From assembly GCA_035048815.1 (NCBI GenBank), contig JAUCBN010000049.1, positions 8,563,501 to 8,627,500 on the forward strand: a stretch of DNA of 64,000 nt, given 5' to 3'. Under the pieces are notes generated by a model, which was given only the letters and a program-made list of their open reading frames with translations, searched no databases and was not told where the DNA came from. Numbering within the stretch: the first letter of the stretch is position 1; each line of letters starts with the position of its first letter. Shown one piece after another: positions 38,097-50,028 of this stretch. This DNA is from Abelmoschus esculentus (lineage: Eukaryota > Streptophyta > Magnoliopsida > Malvales > Malvaceae). The position numbers and the translations under genes are program-made.

Positions 38097-39093
38097 GGTT
38101 TTTTTTTAAAGAGTTTTTTTTAGACAAACCCATGTTTGCATGTATCTCTGTCCAAATAAATATATATGTGATATTTCTCTTGCACTTTTGAAAATATCAT
38201 TACTAGTCTGAGTGTTGAGTCCGGGTCATGGTAGTAAAATCAGATAATGCAATCAAAGTTTCCAACCGTATAGGTAAAGTAGATAGATTATTTAGAAAAT
38301 GTTTCCCAGAAAGCCAGTGCATATGAAATCAATAAAAATCAATATTTTTGCCTATCAATATGTATTTGATCAAAAAAAAATATATATCTATAATTATTAA
38401 AATATGAAAAAAATAAAGTTATGTATAATTATAAATTAAATTGTTCTATTCAAATCATCTAAATAAAATCTGTCATCTTTTATAATTGCCTATCAATACT
38501 TTCATTCTTATTATTGATTCAGTTTCCTTGATATTATAGTTTTTTTTTTATCATAACAGCAAAAATAGTATTAAGTTAAGATTTAATTGATGTAAATATT
38601 ATCCTTCTAAGTTGAATTTTATTTCTAAATCATCGTTAACATATATTTTTGTGTGAGGAAAATCACACTACATATTGAAAGAATCTTCCCATATAATTTA
38701 TAAATGTGTTTTTTTTTTATTTATAATTCTCCTCTTTGATAAATAATAGTTTGAGCTAAAATTAAAATTTAATTTTCAAGTAATAGTTTGATCAATGAAC
38801 TCTACTAATTTGGACATTTAGTTAATAGCGAATTGGAATGAAACATCTAATTTTGACAAAGCTATTAATAAAAATATTTGAAATTAAAGGTTTTGAGATA
38901 AGAGTTTCTCTAAAAAAAATTAAAGGTTTTAATTATCGTACATTTATATTTATATTTATATTTAATAATTAATTAAATTTTATTTAAAATATTTATACAA
39001 ATAATAAATTAATATATAAATCCTTTGATTATCATATAGTTATTGTTTTAATCCCAAAAGTACCATCAATGGAATCCTTTGCTCAAATTAGTC
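38097..39093. other. AT-rich spacer before the MULE
   Basis: No gene or repeat boundary is supported. The left TSD of the large MULE is at its right edge (39,094-39,102). Confidence 0.4.
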
Positions 39094-39102
39094 CAATTAA
39101 TC

Positions 39103-39361
39103 GGTAAATTGACGTGGATATTGAAGTTGGGGAAAAAATTCCCAATCTATTGAAGTTGGCTCATTATTTTCGAAAATATTGAAGATTGCATAGTAAGAAG
39201 GAAGTCGGATCATTTAGATGCCGACTTCCAACAGTGAAACGAATAAAAATGGCACCAGAAGCTGCCGACTTACAACAGTGTCGAAACCACTGTTGGAACT
39301 GTTCAAAGAAAGTTTCTTTAGGCTCCGACTTGAATCAAATTCACGTGCCTCTACGGACCGT
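39103..39361 (+). repeat. Left terminal inverted repeat of the MULE
   Basis: The roughly 259 bases match the reverse complement of 60,479-60,738 at about 92% by eye. Words such as 'aagtcgg', 'ccgacttcc' and 'ccgacttacaacagtg' repeat within it. Frames at 39,186-39,482 are just the TIR. Confidence 0.9.
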
Positions 39362-40043
39362 GCATGTTGACTGCATGCAACAAATAAATGGGAGCAGGGG
39401 ACTGTGCATGCTGAAGGGTGGCATGCATAATTCACGGGCATGTATAATTTCACGTGCCTGTGCATACTTCATGGAAGGCTGAAAAAATTTATGGGGTGAC
39501 AGGAAAGGTTGAAAAAAATAAGGGGTGAGAAGTTGAAATGGTCATGTATGCCTATATTGTGTAGGAGTGCATGCATGTAAAAGTAAGTAGTATATAGGTT
39601 ATAGGTTTAAGATTGAAATTGACCAATCTTTTGGGAAAATAAATTTTTTATTTTAATTTAATTGTTGAATAGTTTATAAATTAAAGATGAAGGTGGAAGA
39701 TAGATAATTTTTTGGTTGAAGAAAAGGAAGAAAATAGAACGAGAGAAAGGAAGAGATTGTGCTAGAGTTTCTCATATCTTTGTAAGTTTTTCTTTAATTT
39801 TTGTTACATTTAAGATGTTGATTTTTTTTTTGTTTTAATTTTTTTTGTTTGTTTAGTTATTTTTGAAGATATTTATTTTAGTTTGTATGTTAAATGTTGA
39901 ATGTTGGTTTTATAAATTTTAAATTAATTTTCTGTAGTTCGTATGTTGAATGTTTATATGTCGATCTTTTTTTTATGTAGATTTAGATTTTTTTTGCATG
40001 TAGATTAGAAATTTTATAAGTGTATTTTGAATATGCAGATAAA

Positions 40044-42633
40044 ATGAGTGAAGATAGATTTATGACGATCGTTTATTAAAATGTTCAAATTGTTAAAAAA
40101 GATATCACTTTTCGACAGTTGCAGGAGAAAATATCAAAGAAGATTAGAGCAAAAGTTCATATTTTGCGTTATCGGTGGCTTACATGTGAAAATCCAGTTA
40201 TATACGTTGCAATCAATCTTGAAGATGATGATGATGGTGATGTTAGAATGATGATTGCAGAGCACGACTCTATGGAGATTCGATATATTGAGTTATTTGT
40301 CGAGATCCGTGATGTTCCCATCCCATCGAGCAATGTCGTTGGAGAATCCTCTCGAGTGAAGTACGATAATGATATTGATCTTCCCGGAGGCAATTTTGTT
40401 ACAATGTTGTCTAGTGGGATATCGAATGAATTAAATCCTATCGATACTTTCAGATACGGATTAACATTCGAGCCAACAATTGATCCGAGTCATGGTGTTG
40501 ACGTAGAGAACCTACGAGGTCGCTAAGGTGAAACACTTGTTGATTTAAGCGAAGATGAAGATATTGATGATCCTAATTTATTTCCTGATGATGTTGGTGA
40601 TGTACCTAATTTTGGTGTTGGAGAATTCTGTCCGACCGTATTTAACATGAGCCTGTATGAACCTCCAGCTCACATGGTTTCTTTTGATTTTGATGCGATG
40701 AGAGCCCCTCAATTTCCAGATATTCCCCTGTTAACTTCGAGTCAACATGGTCAGTTATCAGCTGGGCTTCAATTTGATGAAAAGGACGAAGCTACATTGG
40801 CAGTAAAAGAGTACAACATAAGAAATAATGTTGACTATGTTGTTGCAGAATCTAGTCAAAAGACTTTCCTTGCGAAATGTGTAAAGTATGGTCAATAATG
40901 TAATTGGAAGATCCAAATGTCCAAACTAAAAAGGTCTAATCGTTGGGAGATCACGAAATAAAATGGCGAATAAACATGTTTGAGAACGTCCATCGACCAA
41001 GACCATAAAAAATTGGACTTAGCTCTAATAAGTCATCACGTGAGAAGTCTGTTAGAAACAAATCCTAGGATTCTGATTTCAATGATTCAGGCAACCATTG
41101 CACAGAAGTTTGAATATCAGATAAAATAAAGAAAAGCGTGGCATGCAAAGGATAAGGCCATAGAGTTTGTTTACGGTGATTACGATAAATCTTACAACGA
41201 GCTACCCGCTTTACTACTAGCGATGACTCATTTCATCGTAGGAACGATAGTGAGATATCAAACTAAAGATGTATATGATCAACAAGGCCAAGTCGTTCCG
41301 GGCTATAAATTTCTGCATCGACTTTTTTGGTCATTCAAACCTTGCATCGAAGGTTTCCCTTTTTGCATGCGTATGATCCAAGTCGATGGTACGTGGTTGT
41401 ATGGGAGATACTCTCATGTATTGTTGATTTTTGTTGCGAAGGATGGTGAGAACAATGTATTTCTGATTGCATTCTTAATTGTCCAGCATGAAACTGCTAA
41501 AGCATGGAATTTCTTTTTAACTAATCTACGTGAGCATGACATCAAAGAAGATAGGGTTTGTATTATATCTGATCAAGGAACCGACATCAAAGCAACTATG
41601 AATAGAGCAGGAATTCGTTGGACACCTCCACACGCATATCCTGCATACTGTGTTCGACATATTGGGAAGAACAGTTTCGAGACTTTCATAAATCCATACC
41701 TTTGCAGTGAAATTTTAAGCTTGGGTAAGAATCTTTAATTAATGTTTTTGTGTTATTTTTTTCTCATATACTAATATTATTATAAAACAGGTTATATACT
41801 CACCCAACCAGAATTTGAGAAGAAAATACAAAATTTACAAAAGTATGGCCAACGTGTTTGGAATTGGGCAAACGGTATTGAGAGGGAAAGATGGGCGTAG
41901 TGTTATGACGAAGGTGGTAGACGATATGAGCAAATGACAACCAACCTTGTTGAGTGTATTAATAGAGTACTCAAAGAATCTCGTCACCTTTCAATAGTCA
42001 GTGTAGTGAAAGAGACATACTATCGATTGGGCAAAGTTTGGACTGTTAAACAGAAAGAAGTTGAGGCCTTAATAAATAGGGGTTAAAGATGAGCTACTGA
42101 TCTAGTAAAAAAAAATGCAAGATAATGTGGCGAGTGGAATGTCAATGAAGGTTCATAGCTTTGATCGAATGAATCAAACATTTGATGTTATTGGTCCTGG
42201 ACGATTCAATCAACAACCGCACTCCAATGTATTTCGTGTTGATTTTAGGCGCAGGTGGTGTGATTGTGGAGCATTTCAGGCATGGCGATATCCTTGTCCA
42301 CATACGGTTGCAGCGTGTATGTATGTAGGTGTTGACCCGTGCACGTATGTTGATGAATGATTCAATCTCCATAAAATGGTTAATATTTACCGAGCTGAGT
42401 TTCATGCAATGGCGAATTCAAGTTATTGGCCATCAGTGGAGCATGAAAGGTGGTTATCAGATCCTACCATTCGACGCACTCCAAATGGAAAACCCAAATC
42501 GACATGTATCTATACTAGTATGGATCTTTATCATAAAAAGAAGGGTCAACATAAAATATGCACAATCTGTAGAGCTGAAGGACATTCTAGAGGAAAGTGT
42601 CCCAATGAGCCAAGATTTGTTCCTATTCAGTAG
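40044..42633 (+). pseudogene. MULE transposase (MuDR/MURA-type), many stops
   Basis: This is a DDE transposase that would cut at the TIRs. One frame runs from the ATG at 40,044 to 41,724, then a 66-bp GT…AG intron (41,725-41,790), then to the TAG at 42,631-42,633. Domains in order: an acidic N-terminal region (about 40,120-40,640), the MuDR N-terminal zinc-binding-like domain (FDEKDEATLAVKEYN, near 40,780-40,960), and the DDE core with VDGTWLYGRY (first Asp, 41,390) and IISDQGTDI (second Asp, 41,565). TTNLVECINRVLKE (Glu, near 41,950) follows in exon 2, then a SWIM zinc finger CDCGAFQAWRYPCPH (42,262-42,306) and a CCHC knuckle CTICRAEGHSRGKC (42,557-42,600). At least eight in-frame stops (for example 40,077, 40,524, 40,896, 41,898 and 42,358) but no large deletion make it a recognisable yet dead gene. 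Confidence 0.92.
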
Positions 42634-45559
42634 TGATCCATCGAATATTGATGCTTTGTATTAAATATCGAATATTGATGCTTTATATTAAATAAAATAC
42701 GATATGAAATAGGCTGGTGGAAGAAAATACAAAATAAAATAAAATACGATATGATACAAAATAAAATAAAATACATTAACCAAAATTAGATTAACAAATA
42801 CAATACAAACTAAAATAAAATACAATCCAAAATAATAATAATTTCTTGCGTAATTTTTGACCATGCCGAGGTGTGGTTGACATATAAGTCTTTGATGGCC
42901 GTCGAAGACGTTGTGGCCTCTATGGTATATCTTCTTCATTAGCTTCTTCATCAACATCTTCAACATCCTCTTCATTAGCAGCGGTATAAGCTGGTGGTGT
43001 CATGAACATAGAACTTACTTCTCCTCCCATTATCTCTGGTGAATTCATGAAATACAAAATTTCATGAAAATCATGCATAGTGTTATAAACAAAAGTGTGA
43101 GACTATGGGGTTAGAAACTTGGGCCTATATAAACCGACATCATCAAAACCTAAATTAGCTGAAAAGCTATGATCCACATCTGGTTCAACGTCTGGTTGTG
43201 CACATATAAAAGTCAGTTGTTTTTCCCATACAAAAGTAGGAATTACCGAACTCATATCTGGCTCCCATGTGGTTGGCCAACCTTCTGGGTTTTGACCACA
43301 TATATTTGAATTCGAAGATGATCCCGCAACTGTCTTTGATTATTTGCCTTTACCACCATATTTCTTCTTATATCTTCAGCATTCTTCTCAACCTTCGATA
43401 GTCGTTAAGTATGGCTTCCCATTAGAACGATACCAAATAAGGTACTCTGAATTATCAAAGTCATAATCTGTAGCTTTTAGTGGATACCGTTCTGGCAACG
43501 ATAGAGCTCTATTGTGCCACAAAGAAATAAACTCAATATGTACGGCTTCCCAATCTGTATCTGCTCTACCACGTCCATCATACGCATGAAGATAATAATG
43601 ATCACGTGGAATCAACGGAATAGGTTGGTGGAAGCCAAATTATCTTAACACTCTATCTCCAAATTGAAACTCCACCGTAAAAAATGGATCAATGGTGCAA
43701 CAACACATCATAAAAGCGAATTTAGCATAAGATAATCAGGTAAAAAAATTTGATCATCATCATCTGCTTTCCAAATAAACTGGAAAATAATTTTGTGAAA
43801 CCCTCGCCCCGGGTTAGGAGTCGGGAGTGTCGACCGAACTTGTAAACTTGTAAATTAGGCCAATGTTGTATTTCATTCTAGAACATTTCGATTATTTGTA
43901 AGTTAAATCAAGACAATTATATGTGATACTTATCAATTTTTGAGGCCAATTTAAAATTTTTCTAATCTTATACATATAGCGATTTCCAAATTGAATTCAG
44001 TTCATTTATCAATTCTAATCACAATCGAGTTTGATCTGAAACTTTAATCAAATTTTATTTGTTTAACCATCATTAATATGTTCTTATTAATCAACCAATT
44101 TTAATCTCAAGCTTGAACCGAACGGCTTGGATGTATCAATACCCCTTATTGAGAGGTATCAGAACAGGGGTATCGAACCACTGTTCGATACTGGTCAACT
44201 ATGTTGACCCATTGACTCGTTGAGCAAAAGCTAGAGTAGGTATCGAACCTGGTCTTATTCGATGACTCAATGGCTTAAGCCTAAGGTAGCTTGGTTCAAT
44301 ACTAGTATCGAATCAAGGAGCTCATAAGAAGGCTTGGTATCGAACCAAGCATCGATGCCATTTCGTTACTATCGAGGGTGGTATCGATACCCATGTAATT
44401 GGTATCTACACCCCTGCTCCAATTGGCAGGTTTCTAGCTTCTAGAACACTTAGACATTATCCAAAAGGCCATCTAAATGATCTTAACCCATCCTTAAACC
44501 TTAAGGGGCTATTAGACATGCTTAGGTAACAAGTGACAATTTACTAAACCTATTCATTTTAGCCAATTTATTACTCAAGCCATTATGCCTACCATTCATG
44601 TCATCCATTCAATCCATCATTTAAGCTAACATTATGTCAATCCAATTACCTATAACAACTATCATAATTATGTCGTAGACCTAAGGCTTTTATATCATCC
44701 CATTTAACTTCATATTTTCATATGTCTAATACTTTAGATGAGGACCATTCATCAATACACGCCAAATGCAATAGCTAGTCTAAGCAATAACTAGTAGAAT
44801 CACACACACACCCTTGGCCTCAAGGCATACATATCAAATGATCAAATGACCATACATACAAGCCATGAATTAAAAGCCAAAATGCATAAGCCAATCTAAG
44901 CATGATATTTATACCACCGAACACTAGGAGTTAACAAAATTACAAAATACCATATTTCGCTTGCTTGATGTCCTTGCCCTCAATAGGTTTAAATCTAGCT
45001 CCTTAGCTCGATTACCTATTGTTTGGGAAGGAGGAAACAAACGTGTGGTAAGTACGTGCTAGGTACTTAGTGAGGCAACCCTAGTTTAACCATATTAGAC
45101 ATGAATCAATTAACAAAAGGACATGCTACAAATAAGCAAATAGGTCCAATTCATGGCAAAGGACCAATCAATATACAAGGTTATCATGCTTCTCAAGTCA
45201 ATTATAAGTCTAGCATGCTATTCAATTTCATAATTTACATGCTCAAACATTAACTAGAATATATAAGTATTCGATGCATGCTACTCAATAATCAATTCTC
45301 ATTTTTCAAGCTTTCATTAAACATTTCATAACAAGGGATACTTATAGCCATATGTTCATTCCCAATGTCAATAGTCATTTCACATTCAAGTGCTACTCAT
45401 AGCAACAAATACATTTCAAAGGCTCTATAACAATACATGTTCATGCACCAATGCTTCATAAGTCAACACATGTACATATAGTTTACAATTAATCTTTTAG
45501 TCCTTGAATTAAGTTTCGTGTGATGCCTTGGTATAGTTAGACAACGTAAGCGAGTCAAC

Positions 45560-45740
45560 AAGGGTGTCACGAAGACACTAACAAGAGTGCCACAAAGTCA
45601 CTAACAAGAGTACCACAAAGGTACTAACAAGATATACCTATGGTATCTAACAATTGGTGACTAACCACCAAATCACGGTACCCACAGTACCAAACAAGAG
45701 TACCGAAGTACTAAACAAGAGTGCCGTAGCACTAAACAAT
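45560..45740. repeat. Short tandem repeats in the LTR (ACAAGAGTACC type)
   Basis: Imperfect units such as 'actaacaagagtgccacaa' and 'actaacaagagtaccacaa' occur about seven to eight times. The region is missing from the 5' LTR at about 56,455. Confidence 0.75.
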
Positions 45741-47524
45741 GAGCTCAGACTCTAGGCATGCCGTACTACCTATGACCACCTATCGACCAAGGCTCAATAA
45801 TATTTTCGTTAATCAATTGATCATTCAATTCATATTAAACAAGTTCATATCATCAAGAGCAAGTATTTATAACATGCTAATCACAAGACCATCCATCATG
45901 CTATTATCATATTATTCATTTCATGTAAACATAAAAACATGCATATCATGTTATCAATTCAATGCTCATTTCATTATGTACATACTTCATGCATGGTTCA
46001 CATACCTGGCATCTGCAGCCGTGTGTCGTTACTTACCTCGGCATTTTCGAGCTATGCAAATGCTAAGCTAGTACTAACAATCTAGCAAGCAACTCATATC
46101 ATCAAACAAGTCATTTAACATTTGCCTCCTTCCCTTTTTACCGAATATAAATTAGTCCATTTACATGACAAATCAAATCAAATAAACAAAGAGGTGGTTA
46201 GGACCCTAGGTCCTAACCCTAAGGTTTGCCACACTCACAATTAGTTCCAAGCACTTCAAGGATTGTAGATGGCGATCCCCTTCCCCCTTTTTCTAGCTCG
46301 CTCGAGTCTTTCTTCTTCATTGTCCTCTTCTCTCGGATTCTCTAGTAAGCCATATTCGTATAATAATTCATTAGGACATATTCAATCATTTAATCCAAGT
46401 GATCTTAGACTTAATAAATGTAAACATGTGCATTTGTTCATTAGAGACAGTTTTGCTACCCTATAAAGAATCGGTCATATCTCCTAGCTCCCTTACGCGA
46501 ATCGAGCTTATTTATATTGTTAGAAATCTAGTAAGACCCTATAAAATTAAAAATTAACCTCACATTTTAATTATTTCCCGATCAATACCAGTTTTTGTTC
46601 GAATCAAACCTGTCCAGATTCAGGACTGTTCGTACAGCCCTTATGGAAACGCTTATATCTTTTTATACCGAACTCTGATTGAGGTTCCGTAAATTTAACT
46701 TAAACTAGATATATGGGAGTATTATAGTGCAAAATTTCAGCTCCTAACTCATTCATATGTGACCTAGGGAATTTTCTCAAAAGTGCTACTCGGAATTGCA
46801 TTTCTAGGCAATTTTCGACTAGTTTTCATTCCATGGCTCCAATTCATGCCCCAACCTTGTTCTTACAAATTTCTAGCATTTCAACCATAAAATTATCATC
46901 AACTAATGCCCCTTTTTCATCCAATATTCGAACCATTCAACACATATATGACTTTTTAAAAACCTAAGTTCCAAGCTTCTAACCATTTTGTTCAAGCTTC
47001 AATAGCAAAACCAAATGAATAGCAACCTTAGATTAGGCTTTCTAACAACTTAATCTAACATGAAAATATCATAAAATCATCATAAATCCAAAAGCCTAAA
47101 CACCCATAAATTTTAATTAGAGAAGAAAAAGCTTACCGATATAGTTAGACTTGACTTTCTAAACCAAATTTCTAACCATGCAAAGCTCTTAAGCTATCCT
47201 TCCATGGATTCCTTTTAATTCTCTCACAAGACTCTCTCTCTTTCCCACTTTCCTTTTGTCTTTCACGTGAAATGGGATGAAATGGGGAAAGGAAGATGAA
47301 GACCCCATCTTCATTAAATGTGTTTAATGTCATTCTTGCCCCTTGTCGTGTGTCAAAAGTGCGCGTTTAGTGCAAGTGGACACATCGAAAGTAATAAGTG
47401 ATAAGTATTATCGGATTATCGTCTCCTCAGGGACCGGTAGACTTAATATGCTTTCTTCACCTTCTTGTTCTGTAGAAAAGTAAAAACACAAGTGAATTGA
47501 GTTGGTTTATCTAAACTAAAAGAA

Positions 47525-48378
47525 CTAAATCAAAGTAAAGAGTTGAAATAATAGAGAGAGATGGGTTAGGATCCAGTTGCGTTGTATTGTGGATTTGATT
47601 GACTTGTCTCTGCTCAATATTTCAATAGCTTCCTCAGGTGCTTTATCCAGGAGTGTTCCGTTTACCGAGGCATCTAACATCATTCTTGTCGGGGCATTCG
47701 TGACATTGTAGAATAGAGTCACTTGTGTCCATAAGGGGAACCCATGCAAAGGACACTTGTGTAGTAAATCTCTGTAGCGCTCCCATGCCTCGTACATTGG
47801 TTCGTCATCTGCTTGTCGAAAAGAAGTGATTTCATTACGGATTCTATCATATAAGTTTGTAGGATTAAAACGAGTAATAAAATCACGACAAAGTTCACTC
47901 CAAGAACCAATAGATCCTGCTAGAATGCTATTTAACCAAGCTTTCGCCCTATCCCTCAGTGAATAGGGGAATAGCTTTAACCGCAAGACATCTTCATGGA
48001 CTCCTTGGATTTTGAAAGAGTTGCAAATTTCCATGAAGGACTTGAGGTGTTGCCTTGCGTCTTCAGTTGCAGACCCACCAAATTGTCCAATTGTATTTAA
48101 CATATTGAACATAACAGGTTTAAGTTCAAAGTGGGCTGCTTCTATCTCCAGTGTGACAACTCCTGGGTTTAATCCATTTAAGTCCTCCTCCAAGAAGTCT
48201 CTGACAGTGAGCTATTGCGGCCCGGTGGCGGCGGAAGTCCTCTGTTGCCGACAAGTAAGTTTTGTCCTGCCGGGTGATCTGCCATGGCTCGTTGGATCTG
48301 TCTCCTCAACCTTTGCCGTGTTCTTTCGATCTCTGGATCTAACTCATACAAGGGGTTGGTTGGATTGGCCCTGGTCAT
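47525..48378 (-). pseudogene. Truncated Athila-like gag fused to LTR sequence
   Basis: Gag starts at MTRANPTNPLYELDPEIE (ATG complementary to about 48,376-48,378). A frameshift near 48,200 separates this N-terminal part from the core (EEDLNGLNPGVV, GQFGGSATEDARQHL, LRLKLFPYSLRD, FRQADDEPMYEAWERY). At 47,619 gag stops matching and the frame continues into antisense-like LTR sequence (…EEAIEIL, then SRDKSIKS) up to 47,525. The chimeric tail has no function that I can see. It is homologous to the gag at 1-1233. Confidence 0.88.
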
Positions 48379-48452
48379 AAACCACAGAAAACAAAAGTAA
48401 AATAAAAATAAAAATAAACAAGAAAATAAAGAAAACAAAATTTAGTTGTCAG

Positions 48453-48470
48453 TCCCCGGCAAGGGCGCCA
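48453..48470 (-). other. Primer binding site, tRNA-Asp type
   Basis: The plus strand reads TCCCCGGCAAGGGCGCCA, which matches the 3' end of plant tRNA-Asp at 17 of 18 bases. Confidence 0.88.
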
Positions 48471-48476
48471 AAAACT

Positions 48477-49799
48477 TTTCGCGTGTCAAAAGTGCGCGTT
48501 TAGTGCAAGTGGACACATCGAAAGTAATAAGTGATAAGTATTATCAGATTATCGTCTCCTCAGGGACCGGTAGACTTAATATGCTTTCTTCACCTTCTTG
48601 TTCTGTAGAAAAGTAAAAACACAAGTGAATTGAGTTGGTTTATCTAAACTAAAAGAACTAAATCAAAGTAAAGAGTTGGAATAATAGAGAGATATGGGTT
48701 AGGATCCAGTTGCGTTGTATTGTGGATTTGATTGACTTGTCTCTGCTCAATGCAATCGTATATCACTGTCTCGGCAGCACTGCAGTTTACTGCCTTGGCA
48801 GCGACAATACTGTCTGCCGTGACAATCCCTTGCTTGTGGGTAGACTTTACCAAAGTTCGACAAAGTGTCCTTGGATGACTCCGCTTATCCCTAAGTCAGA
48901 GTGTTGTTGATGACTAGTCCTTGATGATACCTCCCGGCGTGAACCAATTACACTCACCAACCAATCTCACACTTCTTTTATCCGCTGAAACTCTTAACCT
49001 ATCCCTAGGCTGAGTTAGTATTTCGCGATTGAAACACCGTACTTATCCCTTTCGTGAATCTAACTCTCCCGAGCTTAGATAAATGGATGACTCACACTCT
49101 CCTCTCCCGAGCTCAAATGTGAGAACAAGGAATAACAAAGGATAAGCAAACCTTGATAATTTTATTGCATTGAATCAAAGACAAAGTACAATCTTCTCTC
49201 ACATATACTCGACAACCTTCACCTAATCCCTAAGAAGGTTTAGAACATAATGGAGAAGAAGAAGACAAGTATAAAGATCGGCTCTCTCTCTAGGTATTCC
49301 GTGTATAGTACATTGGGTGGCTAGGTCTTTATATAGGCTAGACTTAGAGCAAACCTTTCCTAAGTAGAATACAACTTGGAGTAGGGAACAAGTCAAGTAC
49401 ATAATTAAAATATTTCCAAGTTTGATTCGGCTAAGGGGGCTTTCCCGCGTGATCTTTTCTTGGGCTTTTCCTCATGCTAGCCAGCTCCGATTCATGGGCT
49501 TTGAGTCCAGACACGTTCCTTGGATTTTTATCTTTCCATCGCCTACAGTCTTGCTTCTTGTCTTTCTGCTGCTGCCTCGGCATCATGACCTGCCTCGGCC
49601 TTGTCGCTGCCGCGACACTGGTTCTCCTGCACAGATATGAAAATGTAGTAAAACGTGCCTTTTTCTGTAAATATTATCTATATGAGTATAACTTCTAAAT
49701 ATATCACATTAAGCACATGCATTGGTCCGAGTGGGTGTATATTCAGTGATTAATGCCCATAAAAGGATTAAAAAGTGATAGTGTGTTGAGCACTTATCA
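48477..49799 (-). repeat. 5' LTR of the Athila-like mini-element
   Basis: The 1323-bp LTR starts TGATAAGTGCTCAAC on the minus strand and ends …ACACGCGAAA just before the primer site. The last bases appear mutated from the ACA seen in the partial 3' LTR. A TATA box (minus CCTATATAAAGACC) lies near 49,334. It is related to the solo LTR at 2914 and the LTR at 1362. Confidence 0.88.
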
Positions 49800-49991
49800 C
49801 CCCTCACTTAAACCTTTAAGCAATTTCATGTCCAAGGGAAAATGGGGAAAGTTGAAAATTTAGCATGCAATCCACTCATTTTCTATTTAATTCAATTTGG
49901 TCCCTTCTAATCTAACACAATTAACATGTAATTCGATTTAGTTTACAATTTATTCGATTCATTTTACTAACCCGGTTTTAGGGTGTTACAA

Positions 49992-50004
49992 TTCTCCCCC
50001 TTAA
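49992..50004 (-). other. Polypurine tract of the chromovirus
   Basis: On the minus strand the tract AAGGGGGAGAA directly precedes the 3' LTR start TGTAACACC, the normal start point for plus-strand DNA synthesis. Confidence 0.85.
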
Positions 50005-50028
50005 AAGAAATTCGCCCTCAAATTTCTT

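Larger units (their letters stand above)
47344..49799 (-). mobile_element. Athila-like mini-element with internal deletion, nested in the LTR
   Basis: On the plus strand the insertion starts TGTCGTGTGTC and ends GAGCACTTATCA. It is flanked by a perfect CCCCT TSD (47,339-47,343 and 49,800-49,804), and the uninterrupted site is seen in the sister LTR at about 57,976. Structure on the minus strand: full 5' LTR (49,799-48,477), primer site, truncated gag, then only the last about 275 bp of the 3' LTR (47,618-47,344). Everything from mid-gag through pol and the first kilobase of the 3' LTR is gone. The two shared LTR ends differ at about 5 of 275 positions. Confidence 0.93.
43794..49990 (-). repeat. 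3' LTR of the chromovirus, interrupted by the Athila-like insertion
   Basis: On the plus strand it starts TGTGAAACCCTCGCC and ends TTTTAGGGTGTTACA. It matches 54,843-58,167 throughout but is about 0.4 kb longer, because it keeps a block (about 45,390-45,830) absent from the other LTR. That block contains a minisatellite of 'aacaagagtaccacaaagg' type units at 45,560-45,740. The mini-element 47,344-49,799 plus one 5-bp TSD copy accounts for the rest. It holds 'gtatcgatac' at 44,381-44,390 and decayed variants near 44,130-44,340. Small frames here (45,739-46,466) have matching copies in the other LTR and are not genes. Confidence 0.9.

Noticed and set aside
39186..39482. Open frames in the left TIR and the matching ones at 60,371-60,654
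   Set aside because: The same sequence occurs inverted at both ends of the MULE; they are parts of the TIR.
45739..46466. Small frames with near-identical copies at 56,502-57,094
   Set aside because: They are duplicated because they lie in the two LTRs of the chromovirus; no coding evidence.
48644..48910. Overlapping frames on both strands
   Set aside because: They lie in the LTR of the mini-element; neither matches a known domain.
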